Positions 18,618 to 27,709 of a DNA stretch of 64,000 nucleotides are shown piece after piece (within the stretch, counting starts at the first letter, position 1; each line of letters begins with the position of its first letter). Origin of the DNA: Weeksellaceae bacterium. GTDB taxonomy: Bacteria; Bacteroidota; Bacteroidia; Flavobacteriales; Weeksellaceae. The position numbers and the translations under genes are program-made. Location of the stretch: positions 2,046,001 through 2,110,000 of the forward strand of contig OX460916.1 in assembly GCA_949788275.1 (NCBI GenBank), given 5' to 3'. The notes below the pieces were generated by a model, which was not told where the DNA came from, ran no database searches, and saw only the letters and a list, made by a program, of their open reading frames with translations.

Positions 18618-19643
18618 TTATTTCATTAAGAAGGTGAATTTATCAATATTTTTTAGTGCGATCCCTGTACCTCGAACGACAGCTCTCAACGGATCATCGG
18701 CTAAGAACACAGGTAAACCTGTCTTTTTAGAGATACGTTGATCTAAGCCTCTAAGCATAGCGCCACCACCAGCCATATAAATACCTGTGTTGTAGATATC
18801 AGCAGCTAATTCGGGTGGAGTTTGAGAAAGGGTTTCCATAACCCCATCTTCTATTCTTAAAATCGATTTATCCAAAGCACGAGCTATTTCTCTATAGTTA
18901 ACCGTAATTTCTTTTGGTTTACCCGTAATTAAATCTCGACCTTGAACAGGCATATCATCAGGTGCATGTTCTAATTCTTCTACGGCAGCACCAACCTCAA
19001 TTTTCACACGCTCAGCTGTACGCTCACCAATGTATAAATTGTGATGGGTTCTTAAATAATAAGCAATATCATTGGTGAAAACATCACCTGCAATTTTAAC
19101 CGACTTATCACACACAATACCGCCTAAAGCAACAACAGCAATTTCAGTTGTACCACCTCCTATGTCGATAATCATATTCCCTTTGGGCTGTGTAATATCA
19201 ATTCCAACCCCAATAGCGGCAGCCATTGGTTCGTAAATTAAACGAACATCTTTTGCGTTTACACGAGCACAAGAATCTTTTACTGCACGTTTTTCAACCT
19301 CTGTAATTCCGGAAGGAATACAAATCACCATACGTAAAGAAGGTGAAAATAATTTCCCTTGAATACCAGGTATCTTTTTTATAAATTCGGTTAACATGAA
19401 TTCTGATGCCTCAAAGTCGGCAATCACACCATCTTTCAATGGACGAATCGTTTTGATATCATCATGTGTTTTACCTTGCATATGCTTGGCCTGCTCTCCT
19501 ACAGCGATCACCTTATTGGTTCGTCTATGAATCGCTACGATAGAGGGGCTATCTACAACTACTTTATTATTATGAATAATCAAAGTATTCGCAGTACCTA
19601 AGTCTATCGCTATTTCTTGTGTGAAAAAATCGAATAATCCCAT
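18618..19643 (-). CDS. mreB: Actin-like cell-shape protein MreB
   Basis: A 341-residue bacterial actin that directs lateral peptidoglycan synthesis. Visible nucleotide-binding motifs are IDLGTANTLI (phosphate 1), the IIDIGGGTTEIAVVALGG phosphate-2 block and the adenosine motif YMAGGGAMLRGLD. The N-terminal GLFDFFTQEIAIDLG is typical and starts at ATG 19643. Length matches E. coli MreB (347). First gene of the mreBCD-mrdA-rodA unit with a predicted promoter at 19693. Confidence 0.98.
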   Translation of the reverse strand: MGLFDFFTQEIAIDLGTANTLIIHNNKVVVDSPSIVAIHRRTNKVIAVGEQAKHMQGKTHDDIKTIRPLKDGVIADFEASEFMLTEFIKKIPGIQGKLFSPSLRMVICIPSGITEVEKRAVKDSCARVNAKDVRLIYEPMAAAIGVGIDITQPKGNMIIDIGGGTTEIAVVALGGIVCDKSVKIAGDVFTNDIAYYLRTHHNLYIGERTAERVKIEVGAAVEELEHAPDDMPVQGRDLITGKPKEITVNYREIARALDKSILRIEDGVMETLSQTPPELAADIYNTGIYMAGGGAMLRGLDQRISKKTGLPVFLADDPLRAVVRGTGIALKNIDKFTFLMK

Positions 19644-19692
19644 TGCTGATTAGTATCGTATTGTTTTTTTATAGTAATAAAATTATGAAATA

Positions 19693-19700
19693 CAAAAGTA
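19693..19700 (-). promoter_or_regulatory. -7 box of the mreB operon promoter
   Basis: On the minus strand TACTTTTG matches TAnnTTTG. Transcription would start near 19686, leaving a leader of about 43 bases. The -33 box is not clear. Confidence 0.55.
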
Positions 19701-19821
19701 TGATAAATTTAAGTCAATAGAAAAAGAGAAATTGAAATTTATTGCACTTAATTATTCGCTAAAGTAAACAAGTTTGCAAAGAATTAGTTTTTCTTAGGAA
19801 TATTTAACCAAAATTTATGAT

Positions 19822-21594
19822 TTATTGAATTTTAATCGCAAACGGTAAACGCATTTGAATGCCTTTTTGTTGATTAAGGGTTTTTATTTCTTGAAAAAGT
19901 TGAGCCCCTTCAGAACCTAACTCCTCAGCAATAGTTGCTTTTACACTTTTACCTTGAAACTTTTCCATCAGCTCTTCAAAACTATCCTTACGCTTAGGGA
20001 AATTTACGGTTGAATACGCATCTTCAATCTTAGCTAATTTAGAGGCGTAACCAATAGCATCTTGTAGCGTACCAAATTCGTCTACTAAACCAATTTGTTT
20101 TGCTTTAGTCCCAGACCATACTCGACCTTCACCAATCTTATCAACTTGTTCAAAGGTCATTTTACGGTTTGTCGCGACATGATTTACAAATCGTTCATAG
20201 ATATAGACAACGGATTCTTTCATTGTTTTTTCGGCAACATCAGAAAGAGGTGTTGTTAAAGATTTCAATTGGTCGGCATTGGCATTGGTTTTTACACGTT
20301 CCATATCTATACCTATATTATTGAATAACTTTTCAGCATTCGGTATCATTCCAAAAACACCTATAGAACCCGTGATTGTATTGGGTTGTGCAAAAATACG
20401 ATCCGATGCTTGAGCAATATAATAGCCCCCCGAAGCTGCAACATCACCAAAAGAAACCACAACAGGCATTTTTTTGCGTAATTTGGCAATTTCAAATAAA
20501 ATTTGTTCTGAAGCATTCGCGCTACCACCTGGAGAATTCACACGAATCACCAATGCTTTCACCTTATCATCTTTGGCAATATCCTGAATGGCCTTTACAT
20601 AGGTTTGCGATTGAATGCCATCGAAACCATCGCCTTCCGTAATCGTACCCGAAGCATATAAAACAGCTACTTTATCTTTACTCTTTGTAGCCTCTTTCAA
20701 GCTTGTATAATCTTCTAAACTCACCGTATGTTTATCCAATAATTCCTTAGTTGTTTTTCGTTTCTCTTCGGTTAAGTTCAATAGAGAAAATAAACGATCA
20801 TCATATTCAGACTCTTGAATCAATTTATCGTATAATCGATGTTTAATACCTTTTTCAGGAACAAAGGCATATAAACTATCGGTCACCAGTTGTATCTGCT
20901 GATTGGTCAATTTTCTAGATTTCGCAATACTTCCCGACACATTGGTCCAAATATCACCCAACAATTCGTTCATTTGTAAACGATTTTCATCGGATAAATC
21001 GCGACGAAGATAGGGTTCAACAGCACTTTTAAACTCACCATAACGAATCACCTGAAAATCAATCCCATATTTATCACCTGCATTCTTAAAAAACATAACT
21101 TCAGCGCTTAACCCTTGAACCAATGATCCTCCCAAAGGATTTTGAAAAAGTGAATCAGCCACTGAATTCAAGTAATAACCGACCTGACTCGCATTATTTC
21201 CATACGCATAGACAAACTTACCCGACTCTTTAAAATCTTCTAAAGCAGCCCGGAGATCACTAGCCTGGGATATTCCTCCATAAAAATTTTCCACCTTTAA
21301 ACTAATACCATCTATATCATCATCAGTTTTGGCAGATTGTATCGCTTTTAACATCGCTGGAAGAAAAACGTTACTATCCGATGACATCTTAAATAAGGAA
21401 ACCTCTTTATCCATTTCACTTTCTTGAATAGGCTCATTTAAACTAATCTCTAAAACCGATCCCTTTTTAACTTTTTTACTAGGCATTGTTAAAACGGAAT
21501 ACGCCATTAATCCAAAAAAGAGTAAAAAGAATAAACCAAAGGTTAAAAAGTTAGCCACTAAGGATGATAGAACTCTACCGAAAAAGTTTTTCAT
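19822..21594 (-). CDS. sppA: Signal peptide peptidase SppA, 67 kDa type
   Basis: A 590-residue membrane-anchored serine protease with a tandem ClpP-like fold, degrading released signal peptides at the outer face of the inner membrane. N-terminal helix at about 13-35. The general-base Lys is seen in GEFKSAVEPYLRRDLS and the catalytic Ser in VAASGGYYIAQASDRI, so both residues of the dyad are present. Length is close to E. coli SppA (618). It is transcribed divergently from folK, the common arrangement in Flavobacteriia. Confidence 0.95.
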   Translation of the reverse strand: MKNFFGRVLSSLVANFLTFGLFFLLFFGLMAYSVLTMPSKKVKKGSVLEISLNEPIQESEMDKEVSLFKMSSDSNVFLPAMLKAIQSAKTDDDIDGISLKVENFYGGISQASDLRAALEDFKESGKFVYAYGNNASQVGYYLNSVADSLFQNPLGGSLVQGLSAEVMFFKNAGDKYGIDFQVIRYGEFKSAVEPYLRRDLSDENRLQMNELLGDIWTNVSGSIAKSRKLTNQQIQLVTDSLYAFVPEKGIKHRLYDKLIQESEYDDRLFSLLNLTEEKRKTTKELLDKHTVSLEDYTSLKEATKSKDKVAVLYASGTITEGDGFDGIQSQTYVKAIQDIAKDDKVKALVIRVNSPGGSANASEQILFEIAKLRKKMPVVVSFGDVAASGGYYIAQASDRIFAQPNTITGSIGVFGMIPNAEKLFNNIGIDMERVKTNANADQLKSLTTPLSDVAEKTMKESVVYIYERFVNHVATNRKMTFEQVDKIGEGRVWSGTKAKQIGLVDEFGTLQDAIGYASKLAKIEDAYSTVNFPKRKDSFEELMEKFQGKSVKATIAEELGSEGAQLFQEIKTLNQQKGIQMRLPFAIKIQ

Positions 21595-21608
21595 TTGTAA
21601 AATATTTC

Positions 21609-21616
21609 TAAATTTG
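21609..21616 (+). promoter_or_regulatory. -7 box directly before folK
   Basis: TAAATTTG ends only 5 bases before ATG 21622. By the usual 6-7 base spacing transcription would start at or next to the ATG, suggesting a leaderless or nearly leaderless message. Confidence 0.55.
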
Positions 21617-21621
21617 TATAT

Positions 21622-22062
21622 ATGTCGTTCAATATAGCCGTTTTGTTACTAGGCACTTCATTAGGTGATAAAAATAATAATTTAAATGTTGCCAAAGCCT
21701 ATGTTTGTGAAAAGGTTGGTGAAATCATCGATTCATCCACCGTCTTAGAAACTGATGCTGTAGGTTTCACCACAGAAAATACTTTTTTAAATCAAACGAT
21801 CACCGTAGAGACTCATCTATCACCTTTCGAGCTCCTCGATACGGTTAAAGCAATTGAAAATTTGATGGGAAGAACATATACTCCCCCAAAGGAGGGTGAA
21901 AAATACATCGACCGTATCATAGATATAGATATCCTATTTTTTAACAAAATAAATTTAACATCAAAGCGCTTAACCATTCCCCATCACCAAGTAACAACAA
22001 GAGATTTTGTTAAAAAATTATTATTTATTAAGATATTAAGAGATAATTCATTAGTTTTGTAG
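21622..22062 (+). CDS. folK: 2-amino-4-hydroxy-6-hydroxymethyldihydropteridine diphosphokinase
   Basis: FolK transfers pyrophosphate from ATP to 6-hydroxymethyl-7,8-dihydropterin in folate synthesis. The 146-residue protein shows GTSLGDKNNNL (the family's GSNLGD), the central FxNQ motif as NTFLNQTI, the metal-binding IDRIIDIDILFF block and PHHQVTTRDFV. Length is a little under E. coli (159). The start is set by the N-terminus MSFNIAVLLLGTSLGD. It is divergent from sppA, and a further promoter for the OmpA protein lies inside its last bases. Confidence 0.94.
   Translation: MSFNIAVLLLGTSLGDKNNNLNVAKAYVCEKVGEIIDSSTVLETDAVGFTTENTFLNQTITVETHLSPFELLDTVKAIENLMGRTYTPPKEGEKYIDRIIDIDILFFNKINLTSKRLTIPHHQVTTRDFVKKLLFIKILRDNSLVL
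22052..22059 (+). promoter_or_regulatory. -7 box of the OmpA-family gene, inside the folK end
   Basis: TAGTTTTG matches TAnnTTTG and overlaps the last codons of folK. The predicted start near 22066 gives a leader of about 37 bases before ATG 22103. Confidence 0.5.
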
Positions 22063-22102
22063 TTCAATTCCAATTCGATGATTGTGTAAATAATTTTAAC
22101 CT

Positions 22103-23494
22103 ATGAAAAAAATTTTATTAACATTTTTATTCTTAAATATCCTCTCTGGCGGTCTTTCGGCTCAAGATAAGAAATTTAAGCAGAAAGATAAACAATTCAA
22201 TGATTGGTCAATCTCCGCTTTCGGGGGTGGCAATCTATTGCAAAATACTGACCTAGTGAGCTGGGAAAAGGGCTATTTTATGCCTGGTTTCGACTTACAG
22301 TTTCAAGTAAATAAGCAAATCACACATGCCTTTGGTCTGTCTTTACAATTTCAATATGGTAAAACAAGACAAAAAGGACATATTAGTGATATGTATTTAA
22401 CTGGTTACGATGGTTGGGCTAAAGGACGCACCGAGTATTACGGTTTAACCCTTTTAGGAGACTTAAACATTTCTAATCTTTGGAGACGTGTAGATAATCA
22501 ATCAGAATTTAATTGGTCATTACACGCCTATGCAGGTGTAGGTATCTTAGGATACGATGCGCAAAGAGATAATGTACACGGAAGTGGAAACAGCAACTAC
22601 GTAACCATTGACAAAGAAAAATTTGGTGATAAATCCATGTTTGCTCAAGTCGGTGGTGGTATTCGACACAAATTATCTCGACGAATCGATGTTGAATTAA
22701 GAGCCATGTATGTAATGACAGGTGATGAAGAATTTGACGCAAGTGGAATGCCTTTTCCAGGTCAATGGACTGCGGCAGATCGTGAAGAAGGTCGCGATGA
22801 CAATATGATTGTTACCTCTTTAGGAATTCACTATAAATTTGGAAAACACAAAGAAGCGTTACAATGGCATGCTCCAACAATTGCTGTAGCAGCAGCTAAG
22901 ACGCAACCGGTTTTCGAATGTTTAGATGAAGATAACGACGGTGTTTGTGATCAATGGGATAAATGTCCGGGTACTCCTGAAGGTATTCGTGTAGACGGTT
23001 CTGGTTGTCCATTAGATTCTGATGGTGATGGTGTTCCTGATTCAATTGATAAATGTCCTACAATTCCTGGTCCTCCAACAAATTCTGGATGTCCTGAGAA
23101 ATTAGTACAAATTTCTGGTGATGAAGTGGCTATGATGATTAATACAGCCTTAGAAGGTATCGAGTTCGACTATGATTCAGATCGTATCCGTGAAGCTTCT
23201 TACGCTAAATTAAACAATGCAGCTGAAGTATTAAAAGCAAACCCTACTTACCGTTACCATGTTGAAGGACATACTGACGCAGCAGGTGGAGTTGAATATA
23301 ACCAAAAATTATCTGAACGTAGAGCAGCTTCTGTAATCCGCTACTTAGCAAACAAAGGCGTTGATACTTCGCGTTTAGTTGCTATTGGAAAAGGTAAATC
23401 TGATTTAAAATGGGTAGAATGTAATCCTGTAGGAAACTGTCCTCCATGGAAAAACCTTGAAAACAGACGTGTTATTTTCAAAGAAATAAAATAA
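22103..23494 (+). CDS. OmpA-family outer membrane protein with TSP3 repeats
   Basis: A 463-residue protein: signal peptide (MKKILLTFLFLNILSGGLSA), an N-terminal outer-membrane barrel (about 25-250), two to three acidic calcium-binding thrombospondin type-3 repeats (DEDNDGVCDQWDKCPGTP, DSDGDGVPDSIDKCPTIPG) at about 275-325, and a C-terminal OmpA peptidoglycan-binding domain with EGHTDAAGGVEYNQKLSERRA. It anchors the outer membrane to the wall and is likely abundant, since it has its own promoter and a strong terminator. Proteins of this type are often called OmpA/P60-like in Flavobacteriia. Confidence 0.93.
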   Translation: MKKILLTFLFLNILSGGLSAQDKKFKQKDKQFNDWSISAFGGGNLLQNTDLVSWEKGYFMPGFDLQFQVNKQITHAFGLSLQFQYGKTRQKGHISDMYLTGYDGWAKGRTEYYGLTLLGDLNISNLWRRVDNQSEFNWSLHAYAGVGILGYDAQRDNVHGSGNSNYVTIDKEKFGDKSMFAQVGGGIRHKLSRRIDVELRAMYVMTGDEEFDASGMPFPGQWTAADREEGRDDNMIVTSLGIHYKFGKHKEALQWHAPTIAVAAAKTQPVFECLDEDNDGVCDQWDKCPGTPEGIRVDGSGCPLDSDGDGVPDSIDKCPTIPGPPTNSGCPEKLVQISGDEVAMMINTALEGIEFDYDSDRIREASYAKLNNAAEVLKANPTYRYHVEGHTDAAGGVEYNQKLSERRAASVIRYLANKGVDTSRLVAIGKGKSDLKWVECNPVGNCPPWKNLENRRVIFKEIK

Positions 23495-23510
23495 TTTATT
23501 TTATATAAAT

Positions 23511-23546
23511 AAAAAGGCCGATTCAATTGAATCGGCCTTTTTTTAT
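23511..23546 (+). terminator. Terminator after the OmpA-family gene
   Basis: AAAAAGGCCGATTC pairs with GAATCGGCCTTTTT around a central AATT, followed by more T; an almost perfect palindrome. Confidence 0.9.
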
Positions 23547-23687
23547 ATCCCTTATTTAAACCAAAATCGATTATAGTAGAACTCAGTCGCATCATTTATA
23601 TTTATATCGATTACAGTTGTATTGGTTTAAGACTGGTCAGCATAACCAATCACTCTATTGACGAACTACTGTATTGACTAAAAACAA

Positions 23688-23720
23688 GAAGGAGGAATAC
23701 GATTTACGTATTCCTCCTTC
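23688..23720 (-). terminator. Terminator of the exonuclease-to-mutL gene cluster
   Basis: GAAGGAGGAATACG (23688-23701) and CGTATTCCTCCTTC (23707-23720) form a 14-bp stem with a 5-base loop. On the minus strand it is followed by TTGTTTTT, 26 bases after the exonuclease stop codon. Confidence 0.8.
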
Positions 23721-23745
23721 CTGATAATAAATGCTACTGTTATCT

Positions 23746-25110
23746 TTAAAAAAGAATTAACTGATCTTTTTCAACTTTCAATAAATACGTTTTCAATAAA
23801 TTTAAAATAAAGGGACTGTCCTCTAAAGGTGTTAAAATATTTTCAATCTTATCAATCGTTTTAATCTGATGATGATATTCATAATACCCATAGCCTTTAA
23901 CAATACCGTCTTTTACAAAGAAGAACGACTTTTCAATCCCGCCACGGCCTTTATCTAAAATAAGAAAAGTAGAAGCTGGCAGAGCCAAATCATTTTCAAG
24001 ATTATCTAACCGAATATTGTATAAACGCTTAGATTCTTTCCCTAAACAAGCGCCTAAACATTCATCAACCTTATAGGCAAAGCAACTTTCCACTTGGGTC
24101 GATTTTCCTTGGTTTACTGTTTTACACAATTGGTATTTTTCCAAAATAAAATCAAGCCATTTCTCGGCCGATTCTTTCGACTCAAATCGCAATAGAGCTT
24201 CTGTTTTCCGAACCTTACCAATCTCTAATCGACCGTACTTAGTTGTTCTTCTAACGGTAAACAAACCAAAGGGCAAGAGTTCTTGTTGGGGATCTATCGA
24301 ACGGTTAAAATGGGGTTTGTTGATCGTTATTTCTTGAATCTCTTTGATATTCGCCAATAAATAACTGCCTGTTTCTTCAAATCGGATCGAATGGGTATAA
24401 CTTTTCAGTTTACTAGCTTGAACCGATTTTGAGGTAAATAATTGGCTAACCGCTAAGGCTATATTTCTACTTTTACCAATATACAACAAGACTTTTTTAT
24501 TGTTATAAAGGTAAAAAACACCAATTGTATTGGGTAAATTCTCTACAATTTTATCGTATTTCGAATTCACTTTTTTAACAGGTTTAGTTCCTGTTCTACG
24601 GGTAATTATTTTAGCGGAATCTTTAGTCAAGAGCAATTTAAATAACTCCATCGTCGCTCTAGCATCACCACTAGCACGGTGTCTATCGGTAACAATAATC
24701 CCCAAAGAATCACATAACTTACCCAAGGAATACGATGGCAAACCTGGGATAAGTTGTTCACTAAACTCAAACGTATCAATCCATTCCTTGTGGTAGTGGT
24801 ATCCCAAACGTTCGTACTCTTGATGGAGCATTCGGTAATCAAACATCACGTTATGCCCCACCAAAATACACCCATCCGTAATCTGAACGATACGCCTAGC
24901 GACTTCGTGAAACTTTGGCGCTCTAGCGACCATTTTATCTGTAATATGAGTTAACTTTTGTACAAAAGTATCTATCTTTTTTTCAGGATTTATAAGGGAA
25001 ATAAATTGATCAACAACTTCTTTTCCATCGTACTTATAAATCGCAATTTCGATGATGGATTCCTCACCTAGTTTACCTCCTGTCGCTTCAATATCTAAAA
25101 TTGCGTACAC
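23746..25110 (-). CDS. DnaQ-like 3'-5' exonuclease fused to a GIY-YIG domain
   Basis: A 454-residue protein in two parts. Residues 1-165 are a DEDDh exonuclease as in DNA polymerase III epsilon: LDIEATGG (Asp/Glu), GHNVMFDYRML (Asp), and HRASGDARAT (His/Asp). Residues ~190-270 are a GIY-YIG nuclease domain with IGVFYLYN and YIGKSRNI, as in UvrC and Cho. The C-terminal ~190 residues resemble the UvrC/Cho-associated part with several Cys (CFAYKVDECLGACLG). It is probably a DNA-repair nuclease; fusions of this order are known from Bacteroidetes genomes. It ends the minus-strand cluster, 6 bases after the HerA-like gene. Confidence 0.88.
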   Translation of the reverse strand: MYAILDIEATGGKLGEESIIEIAIYKYDGKEVVDQFISLINPEKKIDTFVQKLTHITDKMVARAPKFHEVARRIVQITDGCILVGHNVMFDYRMLHQEYERLGYHYHKEWIDTFEFSEQLIPGLPSYSLGKLCDSLGIIVTDRHRASGDARATMELFKLLLTKDSAKIITRRTGTKPVKKVNSKYDKIVENLPNTIGVFYLYNNKKVLLYIGKSRNIALAVSQLFTSKSVQASKLKSYTHSIRFEETGSYLLANIKEIQEITINKPHFNRSIDPQQELLPFGLFTVRRTTKYGRLEIGKVRKTEALLRFESKESAEKWLDFILEKYQLCKTVNQGKSTQVESCFAYKVDECLGACLGKESKRLYNIRLDNLENDLALPASTFLILDKGRGGIEKSFFFVKDGIVKGYGYYEYHHQIKTIDKIENILTPLEDSPFILNLLKTYLLKVEKDQLILF

Positions 25111-25116
25111 TTTCTT

Positions 25117-26646
25117 TTATTTTTTTCCTTTTAATGCAGCCGTTAACAGCTTCATAATCCAATCGATGATTTTGCGCGTAGCTGTTCGGCTAACGTCGCG
25201 CACCATTGGGTTATCTGTCCAATCTTTTTCTCGAACTTTTCGACTAGATTTGGGTGTTGATGGGGCATTATTGGGTTGATTATTTTCTAATTCTATTTTT
25301 CTTTTAAGCAGTTCATCAGCCGAATCGGCCTTACGATCTACGAGGTATTTATCAACCAAGGTTGATGTATTCACCAGGGCAGTTATTTCATTGGCAGATA
25401 AGATATCCATTCGTGAATTTGGCGAACGCATATGGGTATGGACCAAAGGAGTAGGAATCCCTTTCTCATCTAATGCAGTGACAAAAGCTTCACCAATTCC
25501 CAATTCCGTTATTAATTGATCCGCCTTATAATGTGTCGATATGGGATAGTTTTCAACGGCTTTTTGAATCTCTTTGCGGTCTTTGGCTGTAAATCCTCTC
25601 AATGCATGTTGTACTTTAAGTCCTAGTTGACTCAGTACACCATCGGGAACATCTCCAGGAACTTGAGTCACAAAGAACAAACCAACGCCTTTCGATCGAA
25701 TCAGTTTAACCATGGTTTCTATTTGGTTTAAAAGAGCTTTAGAAGCTTCTTTAAACATCAAGTGAGCTTCATCAATAAAGATCACTAACTTGGGTTCGTC
25801 GGCATCCCCTTGCTCGGGAAAAGTCGTATATACTTTTGTTAGTAAGCTCAACATAAAGGTAGAAAACAAATGGGGCTGTGCTTGGATATCCGTCAGGCGG
25901 ATAATGTTCACGACGCCCTTTCCTTCCTTTTGCTGAAGCAAATCGTTGACGTCAAAACTAGGCTGACCAAAAAATTGATCGGCTCCCTGTTGTTCTAATC
26001 CAACTATTTTACGAAGAATCGCACCTAATGAAGCCGGAGAGATAGTTCCATAGGTTTCATTAAGCATAGCCTTGCCTTCTTTCGAGTCGGTCACATACTG
26101 CAACACACGTCGGATATCTTGCAATGTAATCAAAGGCAACTGCTGATCCTTAGCATATTTAAAAATAATCGATATGATGCTTTCTTGCGTCTCATTTAGA
26201 GCGAGTATCTTGCTAAATAAAACAGGTCCGAACTCTTCAACGGTTGCTCTTAAACGCAGACCTGGTTCGTGCGAAATACTTAATAATTCTACCGGTGAGG
26301 CCATCGGTTGAAAGGGTAAATTCAACAAAGCTTGTCTTTGTTGGATCCTTTCATCATCCAACGCACCTGTCGCAGCAATACCTGATAGATCGCCTTTAAT
26401 ATCCATTAACAAGGTTGGAATACCTTTTAGCGATAACTGTTCTGCAATAATTTGCAACGATTTCGTTTTTCCTGTTCCCGTTGCACCAGCTATCAATCCA
26501 TGGCGATTCATCATTTTTAAAGAGATCGACACTTCGGTTTCTGTAATAACTTCACCATTTAGCATCCCTTTCCCTAAGACAATCTTATCTTTTTTATAAG
26601 AATACCTCTGTTGAATTTCATCAATAAAATTTTGGTGATTAGTCAT
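25117..26646 (-). CDS. HerA-like helicase/ATPase (DUF853 family)
   Basis: A 509-residue P-loop ATPase of the HerA/FtsK superfamily, matching the DUF853 family. Walker A GATGTGKTKS at about 53-62, Walker B KLVIFIDEAHLMF at about 285-297, followed by the sensor-like FFVTQVPGDVPDGVLSQLG. The C-terminal ~80 residues are basic and low complexity (NNQPNNAPSTPKSSRKV). Members bind DNA or act as hexameric motors, but the biological role of DUF853 proteins is poorly defined. It lies 13 bases after the EEP gene and 6 before the exonuclease, so it may act with that nuclease. No NurA-like partner is adjacent. Confidence 0.88.
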   Translation of the reverse strand: MTNHQNFIDEIQQRYSYKKDKIVLGKGMLNGEVITETEVSISLKMMNRHGLIAGATGTGKTKSLQIIAEQLSLKGIPTLLMDIKGDLSGIAATGALDDERIQQRQALLNLPFQPMASPVELLSISHEPGLRLRATVEEFGPVLFSKILALNETQESIISIIFKYAKDQQLPLITLQDIRRVLQYVTDSKEGKAMLNETYGTISPASLGAILRKIVGLEQQGADQFFGQPSFDVNDLLQQKEGKGVVNIIRLTDIQAQPHLFSTFMLSLLTKVYTTFPEQGDADEPKLVIFIDEAHLMFKEASKALLNQIETMVKLIRSKGVGLFFVTQVPGDVPDGVLSQLGLKVQHALRGFTAKDRKEIQKAVENYPISTHYKADQLITELGIGEAFVTALDEKGIPTPLVHTHMRSPNSRMDILSANEITALVNTSTLVDKYLVDRKADSADELLKRKIELENNQPNNAPSTPKSSRKVREKDWTDNPMVRDVSRTATRKIIDWIMKLLTAALKGKK

Positions 26647-26659
26647 AGTACGTCCAATA

Positions 26660-27709
26660 TTAGCTGGTTAATTTATCGGTAAAAGCGTAGTGAAGAATGA
26701 CGGGGAAATGATCCGAATGTTTCTTACGGATAACTTGGCCTTTGATCGCTTGCAGTTGTTTCGAATGAAATAAATAATCGATTCGAATGGGGAATTTAAA
26801 TCCATGAAACGTTGTCGCATTGCCTTTCCCCACCTGAATAAATGAATCGGTCAACAGCCTCGTTACCACCTCATATTCGTAAGAAATAGGTGTAGCATTT
26901 AAGTCAGTTCCAATAATAACGGGGTATTTCGATCGTTTAATATAGGGTAAAATGGCATCGAGTTGCTTTTCATGCATCTTCATTCCTTTCACCAATTTAT
27001 TTTCTATTTTCCGACTAGAAATCTCCGCTTCATCCGTTGTGGTTGACGCTATAACTTCCTTGACCATATCTTTATCGATATACATCGGTTCTAAATAGAC
27101 ATTGATAACGCGAATCGTATCATGGCCTAGATCGATATCCGCATAAGCCGCACGGCCATTACCGCTATCATCAAAATCAATTTGTTTGGTTTCTATAATG
27201 GGGTACTTACTGTATATACTTAATAAATCGTGAAATTCGGCATAATAACCTTTCAAAGCATCAGCTCTCAAGGCCTTCTGAGAAGATTCATAAGCCTCTT
27301 GAAACAGATAGATATCCACTTTATGATCGGCGATTAACCCCTCTGTTCCATCATCTCTAAACCCATGGGCATTAAAAGACATCACACTTAAGGTAGCTTC
27401 CTTTTGAGGTATATCTTTCCATTGAAAATAGGGATAGGATAAATAGATGGGATAAAACAAACCGGCAGATAACACTAATGTAATCAAAAAATGACGCCAG
27501 CTAACCAATAACCAATAGCTCAAAAAAGCCATCGCGATAACAAATAGAATTGGGAATCCGATCGTTAAAAAATTAAAATATGGAATTTGTGAAGGAGTAA
27601 AAATACGATTCAAATACACCGTGTAAATGATAACCAAGACCACAATGTGAATACTTAGCACCATTCGATTGAAATAATTTAAATTGAATTTGTTCCCCCT
27701 TGTTCCCAT
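26660..27709 (-). CDS. Endonuclease/exonuclease/phosphatase-family protein with membrane anchor
   Basis: A 349-residue protein with three N-terminal transmembrane helices (about 15-35, 40-62 and 66-88) followed by an EEP domain: SVMSFNAHG, FQEAYES (metal-binding Glu), VIIGTDLNATPIS (Asp/Asn pair) and KHSDHFPVILHYAF (catalytic Asp-His). The domain should face the periplasm. Substrate is unknown; relatives cleave phosphodiesters in nucleic acids or lipids. It abuts the rhomboid gene with a 1-base overlap and is part of the minus-strand cluster. Confidence 0.87.
   Translation of the reverse strand: MGTRGNKFNLNYFNRMVLSIHIVVLVIIYTVYLNRIFTPSQIPYFNFLTIGFPILFVIAMAFLSYWLLVSWRHFLITLVLSAGLFYPIYLSYPYFQWKDIPQKEATLSVMSFNAHGFRDDGTEGLIADHKVDIYLFQEAYESSQKALRADALKGYYAEFHDLLSIYSKYPIIETKQIDFDDSGNGRAAYADIDLGHDTIRVINVYLEPMYIDKDMVKEVIASTTTDEAEISSRKIENKLVKGMKMHEKQLDAILPYIKRSKYPVIIGTDLNATPISYEYEVVTRLLTDSFIQVGKGNATTFHGFKFPIRIDYLFHSKQLQAIKGQVIRKKHSDHFPVILHYAFTDKLTS

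Noticed and set aside
23547-23687. Possible small RNA between the OmpA terminator and the next terminator
   Set aside because: No promoter box, no stable fold and no conservation clue visible; likely plain spacer.
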